Shown: positions 47,181 to 57,500, counted from the first letter of the stretch. The stretch: 64,000 nt of DNA from Leptotrichia sp. oral taxon 218 (GCF_018128225.1 NZ_CP072377.1:1178001-1242000); one strand, 5' to 3'. Notes: generated from the letters alone by a model not told the origin. A program made the numbers and translations.

Positions 47181-47531
47181 ATGAAAAATTATTCAATAGG
47201 AATTGCGGATGGAGCAAGAACAGAATTTCATCAAACATTAGGATTAACAGGAGCGGAAGTAAGTTTTAACAGTTTACCTGCAGGTGTAAGCGTACCATTT
47301 GTTCATTCACATAAAGAAAATGAGGAAATATATATAATTACAGAGGGTAAAGGTACTCTGACAATTGATGGTGAAGTTGTTAAAATAAAAAAAGGAAATG
47401 TAATTAAAATATCCCCTAATGGTAAAAGACAATTTGCAGCCGCAGATGATGAAGGTATCAGCTATGTATGTGTTCAAGTAAAGGAAAATTCATTAACTTC
47501 ATATACTGAAAATGATGGTATTATATATTAA
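47181..47531 (+). CDS. Small cupin-domain protein
   Basis: Protein of 116 aa, a single beta-barrel cupin. Motif 1 is PFVHSHKENEEIYIITEGKG (His, His, Glu metal ligands) and motif 2 GNVIKISPNGKRQF, where the usual last His is not evident. Substrate unknown; small cupins next to HxlR regulators often serve in stress or quinone metabolism. Strong SD AAAGGAGG. The neighbouring HxlR gene may control it. Confidence 0.8.
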   Translation: MKNYSIGIADGARTEFHQTLGLTGAEVSFNSLPAGVSVPFVHSHKENEEIYIITEGKGTLTIDGEVVKIKKGNVIKISPNGKRQFAAADDEGISYVCVQVKENSLTSYTENDGIIY

Positions 47532-47567
47532 TAGGGTTTGTCTCAAAAAGAAAATTTAAAAATAATG

Positions 47568-47630
47568 TGGGAGCTGTATTTTTGAATTATTTAAAATTTT
47601 TAAATTTTGAGACAGCTCTTTTTTTGTACT
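47568..47630 (+). terminator. Terminator between the cupin and HxlR genes
   Basis: GAGCTGT (from 47570) pairs with ACAGCTC (47612-47618) followed by a T7 run. The TTTTGAGAC next to it also mirrors GTCTCAAAA at 47539-47547. Confidence 0.65.
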
Positions 47631-47677
47631 TACTTAAAGTATCATATGATGATATAATGAATACAAGAGGTGATTTT

Positions 47678-47992
47678 ATGAGAAAAATATATACAGAATG
47701 TCCAGTTGAATATACTGCTTCATTAATAGCTAATAAATGGAAAATACTAATATTGAGGGATTTATTAACTGGTACAAAAAGATATAATGAATTAACAAAA
47801 TCTATAGTCGGAATCAGTGCAAAAGTTTTAACTGAAAATTTAAGACAACTTGAAAGTGATGGAATAGTTGTAAGAAAAGTATATCCAGTTGTTCCACCAA
47901 AAGTAGAATATTCTCTTACAAAGAAAGGTAGTGAACTAAAACCCATTTTTGATTTAATGAACGAATATGGAAATAAATATAAGAAAAAATAA
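47678..47992 (+). CDS. HxlR-family transcriptional regulator
   Basis: Protein of 104 aa. It is a winged helix of the HxlR (DUF24) type: CPVEYTASLIANKWKILILR, with an N-terminal Cys (Cys7) usual for redox- or electrophile-sensing members, then RYNELTKSIVGISAKVLTENLRQLE and a wing with VEYSLTKKG. Start is ATG 47678 with SD AGAGGTG; the longer frame upstream runs through the terminator. A palindrome-like TATCATATGATGATA overlaps its -10 region (TATAAT 47653-47658) and may be its own operator. Confidence 0.85.
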   Translation: MRKIYTECPVEYTASLIANKWKILILRDLLTGTKRYNELTKSIVGISAKVLTENLRQLESDGIVVRKVYPVVPPKVEYSLTKKGSELKPIFDLMNEYGNKYKKK

Positions 47993-48002
47993 GTATACTG
48001 CA

Positions 48003-48021
48003 CCCAAAATTTTGTACACAC
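48003..48021. repeat. Insertion-sequence end remnant
   Basis: Read on the minus strand: GGTGTGTACAAAATTTTGGG. It resembles the end of the decayed IS256-like element at 29.7 kb and the direct repeat before the KAP gene. No transposase is attached. Confidence 0.4.
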
Positions 48022-48027
48022 CCTATA

Positions 48028-48064
48028 AAGTGATATTACAAATTTTAAGCTAATATCACTTTTA
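48028..48064. terminator. Bidirectional terminator after HxlR
   Basis: AAGTGATATTA (48028-48038) and TAATATCACTT (48051-48061) form a perfect stem with A/T tracts on both sides. Confidence 0.7.
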
Positions 48065-48072
48065 TTTTAAAC

Positions 48073-48291
48073 TTATAACCTATTTCCTAAAAAATTCAAT
48101 TTAAATCTCCTAATCTCTTTATCTTCTTCTCTCATCTGTGAATCATTTTCGTGAATATTTCCTTTTTCATCTACATATCTTACAATTTTTCCATTAGAAT
48201 CGAAATAATATCTTAATTCATAAATTGCAAGAACTTTAGAGTTATCTGTCCATATAATATGTTCTGTAGCTGTTAATTTTTGATATACAAA
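48073..48291 (-). pseudogene. C-terminal fragment of an unknown protein
   Basis: An open frame of 72 codons without a start codon (TAA at 48294-48292 precedes it). It reads YQKLTATEHIIWTDNSKVL, then YELRYYFDSNGKIVRYVDE, and ends FKLNFLGNRL at TAA 48073. The sequence is protein-like but of unknown family. It is the 3' part of a lost gene next to the decayed yefM copy. Confidence 0.55.
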
Positions 48292-48413
48292 TTAAACTCT
48301 GTTATTTTTAATATAATTATTCCCTGTATTCATTTCCTGTTTCAAAATAGAGATGACTCACTATTTTTTTCATAACAGGACAGCTCCATTTTTATTCCTC
48401 TCATCCGAATTCA

Positions 48414-48655
48414 TTATTCTACTTCAATTATACCATGCATTTGTATATTCCCCGCTTTCTCTTTTCTTTTTAACAGTTTATTGCAGTATTTCTTATTTGA
48501 CATGATGTAAAGATTTTCTATCAAACTATTAAACTCATCAGTACTACATTTTTATCGTTTTTTCTTGTTATGATTATTGCTTCTCAATCATCAATAACTT
48601 TGTCACAATATTTTTTCAAATCCTTTCTCAGACTCGAATAATTTGTAACTATCAT
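48414..48655 (-). pseudogene. Second yefM copy, decayed
   Basis: ATG 48655 begins MIVTNYSSLRKDLKKYCDKV, clearly homologous to the intact yefM at 34.0-34.3 kb, but has an in-frame TGA after VIDD. It also has a deletion of about 13 bases at the position of SEEEY, after which another frame continues NSLIENLYIMSNKKY and ends GIIEVE. No yoeB follows; only its first codons can be seen. The upstream palindrome has lost the TGTACA core (ATTATAATAT instead of ATTGTACAAT). Confidence 0.85.
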
Positions 48656-48713
48656 TAAAACCACCTCTATATTATAATATAGTCTTTTTGAAAAAAATCA
48701 ATACGATTTATAC

Positions 48714-48727
48714 TTTTGCAACGAAAA
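48714..48727 (+). repeat. TTTTGCAACGAAAA repeat, downstream copy
   Basis: One of three exact copies flanking the AlbA_2 gene; the others are at 50084-50097 and 50123-50136. Confidence 0.8.
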
Positions 48728-48740
48728 AAATAATTTTCTC

Positions 48741-50012
48741 TTATTTCTTTAATTGATATTTTACAGAACGTCCTTTTCCCAACTGTTCAACAATACTTTT
48801 TTCAATTAAACCATTTATCGATCTTATAACTTTTGATTTATTATAGCCACTTAATTCTTCGATTTCTTTTCTACTTAATTTTTCACGCTTCTTAAGAATT
48901 TCAAAAACTTTTACTTCCCCATTGACTAAATTACTTGGAACTGTTTCAATTATTGGTAAAGTTATTCTTATGCTATTTTCATATATCTCAAAAGACGGTT
49001 TTACAAAATTTTCCCTGTATTCATATTTTATTCTTTTTATTCCTGTTCCAAATTTTTCAATTATTCCTAGTCTATAAAAAATATTTGCTATTATGGGATT
49101 TCTCAAAACTGAAACATAGCCTCTCATATATTCATCTTCTGACATTCCTGGAGGTAAACTTCCTGGCGATATAATCTCAATTTTATCATTTGACATTACT
49201 ATTTTTATATTCGCATTTATATCCCACAATCTATGAACTATTGCATTTGCAACAGATTCCCTGAAAGCTTCTTTTGAAATTTTTTCTTTTGTTACACGCT
49301 CAGCTCCCACTATTTCTTCATATTCATAATATCTTTCAAATGTACTGATTGCGTCAGAATATTGTTCAAGTATGGATTTTCTTTCAATATTTTCCCTTAA
49401 TAATATTTTATTTATATTTTCACCTAAAACTACTATATCAATTCCAGAAAATTTTCTATTATTATTGTCTGCAAAAAGTTCAGCAGCTATATTAAATTTC
49501 TTATTTTCATATAAATTCAATGTTTTTAGTATATCCAAGTTCAGTTCTTTTATTCCTACTATTTCTTTTAATTTTTTTTCTAAAAACTTAAATTCTAATT
49601 TTTCATTTTCTATTTCAATTGTTTCATAATCTAGATTACTTCCCTGTAGTATCAGCCTGTTCAATTCAACTCTGTCTACTTCAACTGTTGATGTGTCATT
49701 TCTTTTATAGGCTTTACCATTGTAATAATATGGCGGAAAATCTCCTTTTTTCACATTTAAAACAATACAATTTTTTCCTTCTATTTTTTCAACATCCAAT
49801 GTATATTCTGGCTTAGGTTTTATACTGTCGTTAATGGTGTTTTCTATATTAAGTTTATTTTCTGTCACTTTTTCCAGCCCTATAATTTCTCCATTATCGT
49901 TTATCCCAAAAATTATTTTTCCATCTTTATAATTAGAATAAGCAGAAACTGTTTTCAAATAACTTTTACTTATTTTTTCCTTAAATTCTATTTTTTTGCT
50001 TTCTTTTCTCAT
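48741..50012 (-). CDS. AlbA_2 / HATPase_c_4 putative transcriptional regulator (copy 2)
   Basis: Protein of 423 aa, a paralogue of copy 1 at 36606-37859 with the same order. AlbA_2 domain (TVSAYSNYKDGKIIFGINDNG), YYYNGKAYKRNDTSTVEVDR linker, ATPase-like part (FRESVANAIVHRLWD, FGTGIKRIKYEY) and a winged helix (SRKEIEELSGYNKSKVIRS). Exact 14-base repeats sit in its promoter region and just past its stop, as if it were autoregulated through them. No partner gene is evident. Confidence 0.8.
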   Translation of the reverse strand: MRKESKKIEFKEKISKSYLKTVSAYSNYKDGKIIFGINDNGEIIGLEKVTENKLNIENTINDSIKPKPEYTLDVEKIEGKNCIVLNVKKGDFPPYYYNGKAYKRNDTSTVEVDRVELNRLILQGSNLDYETIEIENEKLEFKFLEKKLKEIVGIKELNLDILKTLNLYENKKFNIAAELFADNNNRKFSGIDIVVLGENINKILLRENIERKSILEQYSDAISTFERYYEYEEIVGAERVTKEKISKEAFRESVANAIVHRLWDINANIKIVMSNDKIEIISPGSLPPGMSEDEYMRGYVSVLRNPIIANIFYRLGIIEKFGTGIKRIKYEYRENFVKPSFEIYENSIRITLPIIETVPSNLVNGEVKVFEILKKREKLSRKEIEELSGYNKSKVIRSINGLIEKSIVEQLGKGRSVKYQLKK

Positions 50013-50083
50013 ATAAACCCTCCATTTATATAATCTACTTAAAACAATATTTTTACAAATTAATTATACTTCATTTTTATCAC

Positions 50084-50136
50084 TTTTGCAACGAAAAGAT
50101 TTTCGTTCCATTTTTCGTTCCATTTTGCAACGAAAA
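50084..50136 (+). repeat. Two TTTTGCAACGAAAA repeats in the AlbA_2 copy 2 promoter
   Basis: Exact copies at 50084-50097 and 50123-50136. Between them the sequence GATTTTCGTTCCATTTTTCGTTCC adds inverted TTTTCGTT half-sites. Spacing of 39 bases is close to four helical turns, as expected for cooperative operators. Confidence 0.65.
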
Positions 50137-50168
50137 AAATACGCCAAATTTATGACGTATTTTAATAT

Positions 50169-50292
50169 TTATTCTTTTTCTTTTCTATACTGCAATACTG
50201 TTTTCCCTATCCATCCTTTAAATGCACGATAAAACGATGAAAGTTCCGTATATCCAACCAGATAGGCTATTTCATCAATTAAAAGTTCCTTT
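50169..50292 (-). pseudogene. araC 3' fragment (second copy)
   Basis: The last ~40 codons of an AraC-family regulator: LLIDEIAYLVGYTELSSFYRA, then GWIGKTVLQYRKEKE. It is nearly the same as the end of the araC pseudogene at 37952, and the following intergenic bases also match (AAAAAAATACG). It is fused at about 50290 to the end of the TMEM175-like gene. Confidence 0.8.
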
Positions 50293-50868
50293 TCTTCTTT
50301 TTGCCGCCTTATATTGTGCGGGAAGTACAATTCCAAGTAAAGTAATATAAACACTTATCATCATTGCAGGCGGATAAAATATACACGATATTATTAACCC
50401 AATTATTTTTATACTTATATTAACTTTTATCCATCTTATCATTGTTTTTAATGATTCCTGCGATTCTTTATCATGTTTATTTACCTTTTCTATCAGATAC
50501 AACGAAATTATATTGCAGAATGTAACAGCCAGAACTATTACCCCATAAAATCCTTGCGCTACACTACTGTTATAATATAAAGTGACAAAAGAAGTTACAT
50601 ATGGAAAAAATGAGGAAAAGAAAAGTAGTACTACATTTACCCAGACAATTGACGGTGTAATATATTTTATTTTATGCCATTCATTATGCAAATTTACCCA
50701 CATTGTTCCAAGCCAGAAAAATGAAAGCGTATATGCAAAAAAATCTACTCTCAGATTCCAAAGTGCTTTTAAAGTTGCTGTTTCAGGTTTTTTCAGTTCT
50801 AATATAAGAATTGTCATAATAATTGCAAGTACGGCATCCATAAAAGCTGCCAATCTTTCTTTATTCAT
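50275..50868 (-). CDS. TMEM175/DUF1211-family potassium channel-like protein
   Basis: Protein of 197 aa with six membrane helices. The first helix carries the family filter motif RLAAFMDAVLAIIMT (R-x3-F-x-D-A-V-x-A-I-x2-T). Bacterial TMEM175 proteins have one six-helix unit and form K+-permeable tetramers. The start is ATG 50868, with GGAG eight bases upstream. The final residues (GTFN) and the stop come from the araC fragment, so the natural C-terminus was replaced. It is divergent from the LysR gene. Confidence 0.82.
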   Translation of the reverse strand: MNKERLAAFMDAVLAIIMTILILELKKPETATLKALWNLRVDFFAYTLSFFWLGTMWVNLHNEWHKIKYITPSIVWVNVVLLFFSSFFPYVTSFVTLYYNSSVAQGFYGVIVLAVTFCNIISLYLIEKVNKHDKESQESLKTMIRWIKVNISIKIIGLIISCIFYPPAMMISVYITLLGIVLPAQYKAAKRRKGTFN

Positions 50869-51046
50869 AGTTAAACTCCATTCCATGATTTTATAATAAT
50901 ACAATTATATCATAAATCAGTAAGGAATTTAAATTTTTAGTTTTTCATATATAATCTCCTTCATTTTCTTATTTTTATTTCCTTATCTTTATATATAGTT
51001 ATAATACTAAAATTTAAGATAAAAATACAATACCGTTTAGAAAATG

Positions 51047-51055
51047 TGCTATAAT
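51047..51055 (+). promoter_or_regulatory. Extended -10 promoter of the LysR gene
   Basis: TGCTATAAT with -10 at 51050-51055, 42 bases before ATG 51098. Confidence 0.5.
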
Positions 51056-51097
51056 TAAAATGCATACTAGAAATAAAAATTATATGAGGTGATTAAT

Positions 51098-51955
51098 ATG
51101 ATAGAATTGGAACAACTTAAACAGCTTATTGCATTTGCAACATATGGAACATTATCAAAAGCTGCTGAAGAATTGTATATTTCACAGCCTGCCCTTTCCC
51201 GTTCGATACAAAAGCTGGAAAAAACTTTAGGGGTTGAACTGTTTGACAGGAAAAAAAATAAGATGGAATTAAATGAAAATGGAAAAACTGTTATCCAGTA
51301 CGCAGAAAAAATACTTAATCTTATAGATGAAATGGAAGAAAAAGTTAATAAAAATAATCTGGTTCAAAATAATTTTTCAATCGGTTCATGTGCTCCGGCT
51401 CCATTGTGGGATATGATTTCATTATTTGGAAGATTTTATCCTGAAAAATATATTCTTCATAAAATAGAAAATAATCTTCAGTTATTTGAAAAACTTAAAA
51501 ATGACATTTATCAGATGATTATTCTTTCTGAACCTATTGATAATTCTGAATTTTTCTGCATAAAATATAAAACTGAACGATTATTTTTATCAGTTCCTCT
51601 AAGTCATCCACTGGCTAAAAAGAAGGAAATACATTTTTCAGATATTACAGATGACAGAATGCTCTTATTCAATCCAATCGGAATATGGAAGGATGTAGTT
51701 TTAGAAAAAATGCCTAATATGAACTTCCTTATCCAAAGTGACAGGATTATTTATCAGGAATTAGCTGAAATGCAAAATTTACTACATTTCCGTTCAAATT
51801 TCACACTTGAACGTGAAGACAATTTTAAAAATAATATTTCAATTCCAATTGCTGACAAGGAAGCAAAAATGACTTTCTACTGTGTCTGTAAGAAAAATAT
51901 AAAAAATGAAATAAAAAAATATTTGATAGTTTTAGTAAAGATTCTTAAAAAATAA
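51098..51955 (+). CDS. LysR-family transcriptional regulator
   Basis: Protein of 285 aa. It has an N-terminal winged helix (LKQLIAFATYGTLSKAAEEL, SQPALSRSIQKLEKTLGVELF) and a LysR substrate-binding domain (about 90-285). ATG 51098 is used, with SD GAGGTG; the in-frame GTG at 51089 is inside the SD. It is convergent with an aldo-keto reductase and shares its terminator. This pairing suggests, but does not prove, that it regulates that gene or the TMEM175-like gene. Confidence 0.88.
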   Translation: MIELEQLKQLIAFATYGTLSKAAEELYISQPALSRSIQKLEKTLGVELFDRKKNKMELNENGKTVIQYAEKILNLIDEMEEKVNKNNLVQNNFSIGSCAPAPLWDMISLFGRFYPEKYILHKIENNLQLFEKLKNDIYQMIILSEPIDNSEFFCIKYKTERLFLSVPLSHPLAKKKEIHFSDITDDRMLLFNPIGIWKDVVLEKMPNMNFLIQSDRIIYQELAEMQNLLHFRSNFTLEREDNFKNNISIPIADKEAKMTFYCVCKKNIKNEIKKYLIVLVKILKK

Positions 51956-51980
51956 GAGGGAAGAAATCTCCCTCTTATTT
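51951..51980. terminator. Shared bidirectional terminator, LysR and aldo-keto reductase
   Basis: AATAAGAGGGA (51951-51961) and TCCCTCTTATT (51968-51978), a perfect 11-bp stem with T-runs; the LysR stop TAA lies in the first arm. Confidence 0.85.
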
Positions 51981-51983
51981 TTA

Positions 51984-52844
<861 letters not shown>

Positions 52845-52899
52845 TTATATGTCATTTTTTAATTACAGTTGTACTTTTAATTTTCTTGAACTTATTTTA

Positions 52900-53039
52900 T
52901 CAATTTTTTCCTCTGAAGTCTAATATCAATTTTGCAAGTTCACTATAACTAAAACGCATACTTTCTTTACCTAATCCAGTTTCTTTTCTTTCAAAAATTG
53001 TGATAACTGATTTGCAAATAGGAATTTTTGTCAATTTTG
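52900..53039 (-). pseudogene. C-terminal fragment of a regulator (LysR-like)
   Basis: An open frame without a start, from the IS605-type element to TGA 52900, encodes KLTKIPICKSVITIFERKE and then RFSYSELAKLILDFRGKN. It looks like the tail of a LysR-type protein. The upstream part is absent on the other side of the element, so it is a remnant and not a simple insertion split. Confidence 0.45.
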
Positions 53040-53200
53040 TGAACTACTCCCGCTTTTAGAAGCGGGAGCTTCTTGGGAAGTATCTGCTTTTATTAGCCAA
53101 ATATATTTACCAAGCTCTTCGGACAGTCCCTGCCCTGTTTTTTTAATTTTCCTAATATTCCAACATCAATTTTCCAATGTTTTTTATATTCACTGCAGCA
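53040..53200 (-). ncRNA. Predicted TnpB guide RNA (omega/reRNA) region
   Basis: By analogy with IS605 TnpB systems, the RNA should span the 3' end of tnpB and the right end, ending in the GCTCCCGCTTCTAAAAGCGG hairpin, with the guide reading into flanking DNA (starting near 53039). Seen directly: the conserved hairpin and a 110-base structured tail. Transcription is not shown. Confidence 0.35.
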
Positions 53201-54249
53201 TTATAATCCCTATCAATCTCAATTCCACAGCACTCACATTTATAACTTCTTTCTGATAATTTCAGCTCCTCTTTAATATTTCCACATTTACTGCAAGTTT
53301 TCGACGATGGAAACCACTTATCTATCTTCAAAAATTGTTTCCCTAAAAACATCAGTTTATACTCAAGCATTCTCAAAAACATTCCCCACCCATTATCTCC
53401 TACACTTTTCCCAAAATTTAATGCCTGGCTCATCCCTTTCATATTCAAATCCTCAACAACCACAGCATTATATGTTTCAGACAATTTTTTCGACAATTTA
53501 TGTAGAAAATCTCTTCGACAATTTTTAATATACTCATGCAATTTTGATATTTTCGCTTTTTGCTTATACCAATTTTTAGAAAACTTCACTTTTCTTGATA
53601 ATGATTTCTGTAATTTTTTCAATTCTTCTTCCAACATTCTAAAATATTTTGGATAATCAGCCCTTTGGTTTTCAGAACTGATAAATAGTTCAGACATCGA
53701 AAAATCAAGTCCAATTACTCTATCATTACTAGCTACCTTTTGAATTTCCTTTCCAAATTCCGTCAAAATAAAAACATAGTAATTTCCATTACTGTTTGTC
53801 AATGTTACTGACTTTATCTTGTAATCCTTCGGTATTTCTCTATGATATTTTAATTTAACTTTTTTCAATTTTGGCAAAATCAAATATTTATTTTCCTCAA
53901 TTCGTATCGAATTGTTCACACAATTTGTCGTGTAACTTTTAACATTATTCTTTTTAGATTTGAATCTTGGAAACTTTGCTCTCTTTTGAAAGAAATTCGT
54001 AAATGATCGTTTTACATTTAATTGAGCATTTGAAAGTGCCAGACTGTCCACTTCTTTCAAAAATTGATTTTCACTTTTCAAACTGGCAGGTGTAATTATT
54101 TTATTTTTTCCAGTTTCTTCATAAATTTTATTAGCAATATACAAAATCATATTGTAAACAAAACGAACACATCCAAAAGTCTTGTTTATCAACAATTCTT
54201 GATCTTTATTTGGATAAATTCTGTATTTGAATGCTAAATTATATTTCAT
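53152..54249 (-). CDS. tnpB: RNA-guided nuclease TnpB (IS200/IS605 OrfB)
   Basis: Protein of 365 aa, complete. It has an N-terminal OrfB helix-turn-helix region (YRIYPNKDQELLINKTFGC), a wedge domain, and a split RuvC nuclease with Asp182 (IGLDFS), Glu266 (VVEDLNMKGM) and Asp348 (DRDYNAAVNI). The zinc finger uses Cys319, Cys322, Cys338 and Cys341. All catalytic residues are intact, so nuclease activity is likely. TnpB cuts donor sites under an omega RNA guide. SD AGGAGG upstream of the ATG. Confidence 0.93.
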   Translation of the reverse strand: MKYNLAFKYRIYPNKDQELLINKTFGCVRFVYNMILYIANKIYEETGKNKIITPASLKSENQFLKEVDSLALSNAQLNVKRSFTNFFQKRAKFPRFKSKKNNVKSYTTNCVNNSIRIEENKYLILPKLKKVKLKYHREIPKDYKIKSVTLTNSNGNYYVFILTEFGKEIQKVASNDRVIGLDFSMSELFISSENQRADYPKYFRMLEEELKKLQKSLSRKVKFSKNWYKQKAKISKLHEYIKNCRRDFLHKLSKKLSETYNAVVVEDLNMKGMSQALNFGKSVGDNGWGMFLRMLEYKLMFLGKQFLKIDKWFPSSKTCSKCGNIKEELKLSERSYKCECCGIEIDRDYNAAVNIKNIGKLMLEY

Positions 54250-54431
54250 GAAATTACACCTCCTTTTGATTTTGAATATTATTTTTAATTATTTCTATTC
54301 GATATTTTATACAAAAATTGTATCATAGGTGTATTCTTTTTTCAATTTTTTTATAAAAAAAGCAATTTATCTCCCACTTATAGAAGTCGGAGACTTCTTG
54401 CTATCTTTTGTTAAAAATTTTTTTATAACAT

Positions 54432-54460
54432 AAATTGCACCAATCTATTGATGCAATTTT
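54432..54460. terminator. Hairpin between hsdR2 and the IS605-type element
   Basis: AAATTGCA (54432-54439) and TGCAATTT (54452-54459), extended inside by CAAT/ATTG with one mismatch. Likely ends the hsdR2 transcript. Confidence 0.55.
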
Positions 54461-54521
54461 CTCCCTAAATTTATCATAACTTAAATAATAAATATCTAAT
54501 ATAATCAATGAATTTGTTATT

Positions 54522-57500
54522 TTAAATCCCTATAAAAATTTCTACCATTTTCCGTATTTTCTCTAATACAGATTGTTTTTTAACCTCTCTTGCCCCTTTT
54601 CTTCGTGAAGTTGGCGGAAGAATACTATCTAATTCAGAGCCAGCATAATCAACAAAACCTTTATTTATAGATTTTTCAATAAATCTTCTAGAATCTTCTT
54701 TTAAATTCTCATCTTTAACTAATTCATCAATTTTTTCCTTCTTTTCTTCTTTTGCATATTTATAAAAAGCGTCAAGAATTTCTCCATTATTTTTCAATTT
54801 TTTTAAATCTGTTTTGTTAATAAAATTTATAACTAAATTCTCTTTAGCTCTAGTTCCTAAACTTGTACGTATAATTCTTCTTATTTCAGATTTCAATATT
54901 TCAATATCATCATGTTCTTTTGTCTTTTCTAAAATTAACTCTAAAATATAATCTAAATTAATTTCATCCGTTTTCAGCAAATCAATTTGAAATTCAATAT
55001 CAGAAAAATCAATTCCTTGTTCGTTACTATTATTTTGATCATCTTTTCCAGCATTTCTTATTTCTTCACAAATATCTACATAAACACTCTTCATATCCTG
55101 CATTTGTCTATCAGATATAATTTTCTCAAAATTTTCAAATTCATCGAAATTTTTAAGTATATTTTCTGTTTTAAGCAATTCTCCAAATAATTCTGCAAAT
55201 TCCTTTTTATCTTGATTTTTTTCAATTTCAACAGGCTTTGGAAATTTTTTAACTATTTCATTACACAAATCTATATATCCTTTTACTGATTTTCCTGTTT
55301 CCTCATCTTTAAATCCCTTTATATAGTCGTTATAACTTTTTTCAAGAATTACATTTACACTATTTTCATCTCCAAAAGTTTTAATAGCATTTTTTGTAGC
55401 CTTTTCCAAATCTCTAAAACATACAATATTTCCAAAAGTTTTAACTTTATTCAAAATACGGTTTGTTCTTGAAAACGCTTGAATTAATCCGTGGTATCTC
55501 AAATTCTTATCAACAAACAAAGTATTTAATGTTGGTGCATCGAAACCTGTCAAAAACATTCCCACAACAATTAAAATATCAATTTTTTTATCCTTAACCT
55601 TTTTAGACAAATCTTTATAATAATTCTGAAATTCGTTTCCATTTGTTGAAAAATTTGTTTTAAAATAATCGTTGTAATCAGATATCACTTTATCCAAAAA
55701 TTCTTTCGCTGTCGATTCCATTGCACTTGGCTCAAAATTTTCATCAGGAATATCTCCTATCGCATTCCGCTCTTCATTCGCAGCAAAACTATAAATTGTC
55801 GCTACTTTCAGTCTTTTTTCTTCAGGCAAATTTTCTTGCTGTTTTTGAAATTCTTCATAATAAAGTTTTGCCGCTTCTACACTTTGAACAGCAAATATAG
55901 CATTAAATCCGTTTAGCCGTTTCTGTTTTATATTATAATATTCATTTCTATGAGTTTTTGTATTGTATACTTTTAAAATATATTCTACTATTTTAGAAAT
56001 TCTCTCAGGATGTAACAACATTCTTTTTTCAAGTTCCTTGAGCTTTTTATCATCTGTTTCTGTTTCAGCTGCTTTAAATTTTGCCCTAATATCATTATAA
56101 TCCACTTTAAATTTTAAAACTTTTTTATCACGAATAGCATCTGTTATAACATAACTATGTAATTGAGCTCCAAAAATTCCAGCTGTTGTATCACTTCCAA
56201 GAGCATTTTCAGGAAAAATTGGTGTTCCTGTAAATCCAAACTGATAATAATTTTTAAAAGATTTTCTAATATTTTTTTGTGCATCTCCAAATTGTGAACG
56301 ATGACATTCATCGTAAATTATGACACAATGTTTATCGTAAATTTCATGGCTTGGATTTTTTTTGACAAATTCATTTAATTTTTGAATTGTTGTAACAACT
56401 ATTTTGTTATCCTGTTTTTCAATACTTTGTTTAAGTTCTTTTGTATCTTTACTACCATTTACACTATCAGGCTGAAATTTCTGATATTCCTTCATTGTCT
56501 GATAATCTAAGTCTTTTCTATCAACCACAAAAAACACTTTATCAATATATTCAAGCTCTGTAGCAAGTTTTGCCGTTTTAAAAGAAGTCAAAGTTTTTCC
56601 TGAACCTGTAGTATGCCAAATAAATCCTCCAGCTTCAATTTTCCCAGATTTCTTATTTTGATAACTAGATTCTATCTTCCACAAAATACGTTCTGTCGCT
56701 GCAATCTGATAAGGTCTCATTATAAGTAGTGTATTATTTGAGTCAAAAACACAATATTTTGTCAAAACTTCTAAAATAGTTCGCTTTTCAAAAAATGTTG
56801 CTGTAAAATCTTTAAGATCTCTAATAACTTTATTTTTCGCATCTGCCCACTCACATGTAAATTCATAATGATTTTTATTCTGTGCCGTAGTATTTGCAAA
56901 ATAACGAGTATAAGTTCCATTTGAAATTACAAAAATCTGAACAAATTTATAAAGTGAATTTTCAGCATTGAAGCTTTCCTTGCCGTATCTATCAATCTGA
57001 CTAAATGCCTCATGAAGACTTACTCCACGTTTTTTCAATTCTATATGAACAAGTGGCAATCCATTAACTAATATCGTTACATCATAACGATTTTTATGCT
57101 TACCTTTTTGCTTAATTTGATTACAAACCTGTAAAATATTATTATGTATATTTTTTTTATCAATAATTTTTATATTTTTCAAATGTCCGTCATCAAAAAT
57201 AAAATCATAGATATAATTTTCCTGAATCTTTCTAGTTTTCTCAATCATTCCGTCATTTGGACAATCAAGATATTCCACTAAAAATCTTTCCCATTCTTTA
57301 TCTGTAAAAGCAACTTTATTTAATCTTTCAATTTGAATCTTCAAATTTTTATAAAGTTCCTCCGATGTCTTCCCATAAAATCTTTCATAACCTTGACTTT
57401 CTAAATCCCTTATCATCCCATCTTCAAGTTCTTTTTCACTTTGATATGTATCTTGAACTTGAAGTATTTCTTCATAATTAGCTAAAATAATTCCATTCGT

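Larger units (their letters stand above)
53040..54410 (-). mobile_element. IS200/IS605-type element encoding only TnpB
   Basis: Subterminal hairpins mark both ends: CTCCCGCTT/AAGCGGGAG at 53047-53068 (right end, perfect 9-bp stem) and CTCCCACTT/AAGTCGGAG at 54371-54392 (left end, one mismatch). The right end reads GGGAGTAGTTCAC on the minus strand, as in many IS605 ends. No TnpA (Y1 HUH transposase) is present, so movement would need TnpA in trans. Exact ends are inferred. Confidence 0.8.

Noticed and set aside
47587-48021. Minus-strand frame of 144 codons opposite HxlR
   Set aside because: Covers two terminators and is antisense to a clear HxlR gene.
52900-54520. One LysR gene split by the IS605-type element
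   Set aside because: The bases beyond the element's left end do not encode the missing N-terminal part, so only a 3' remnant is present.
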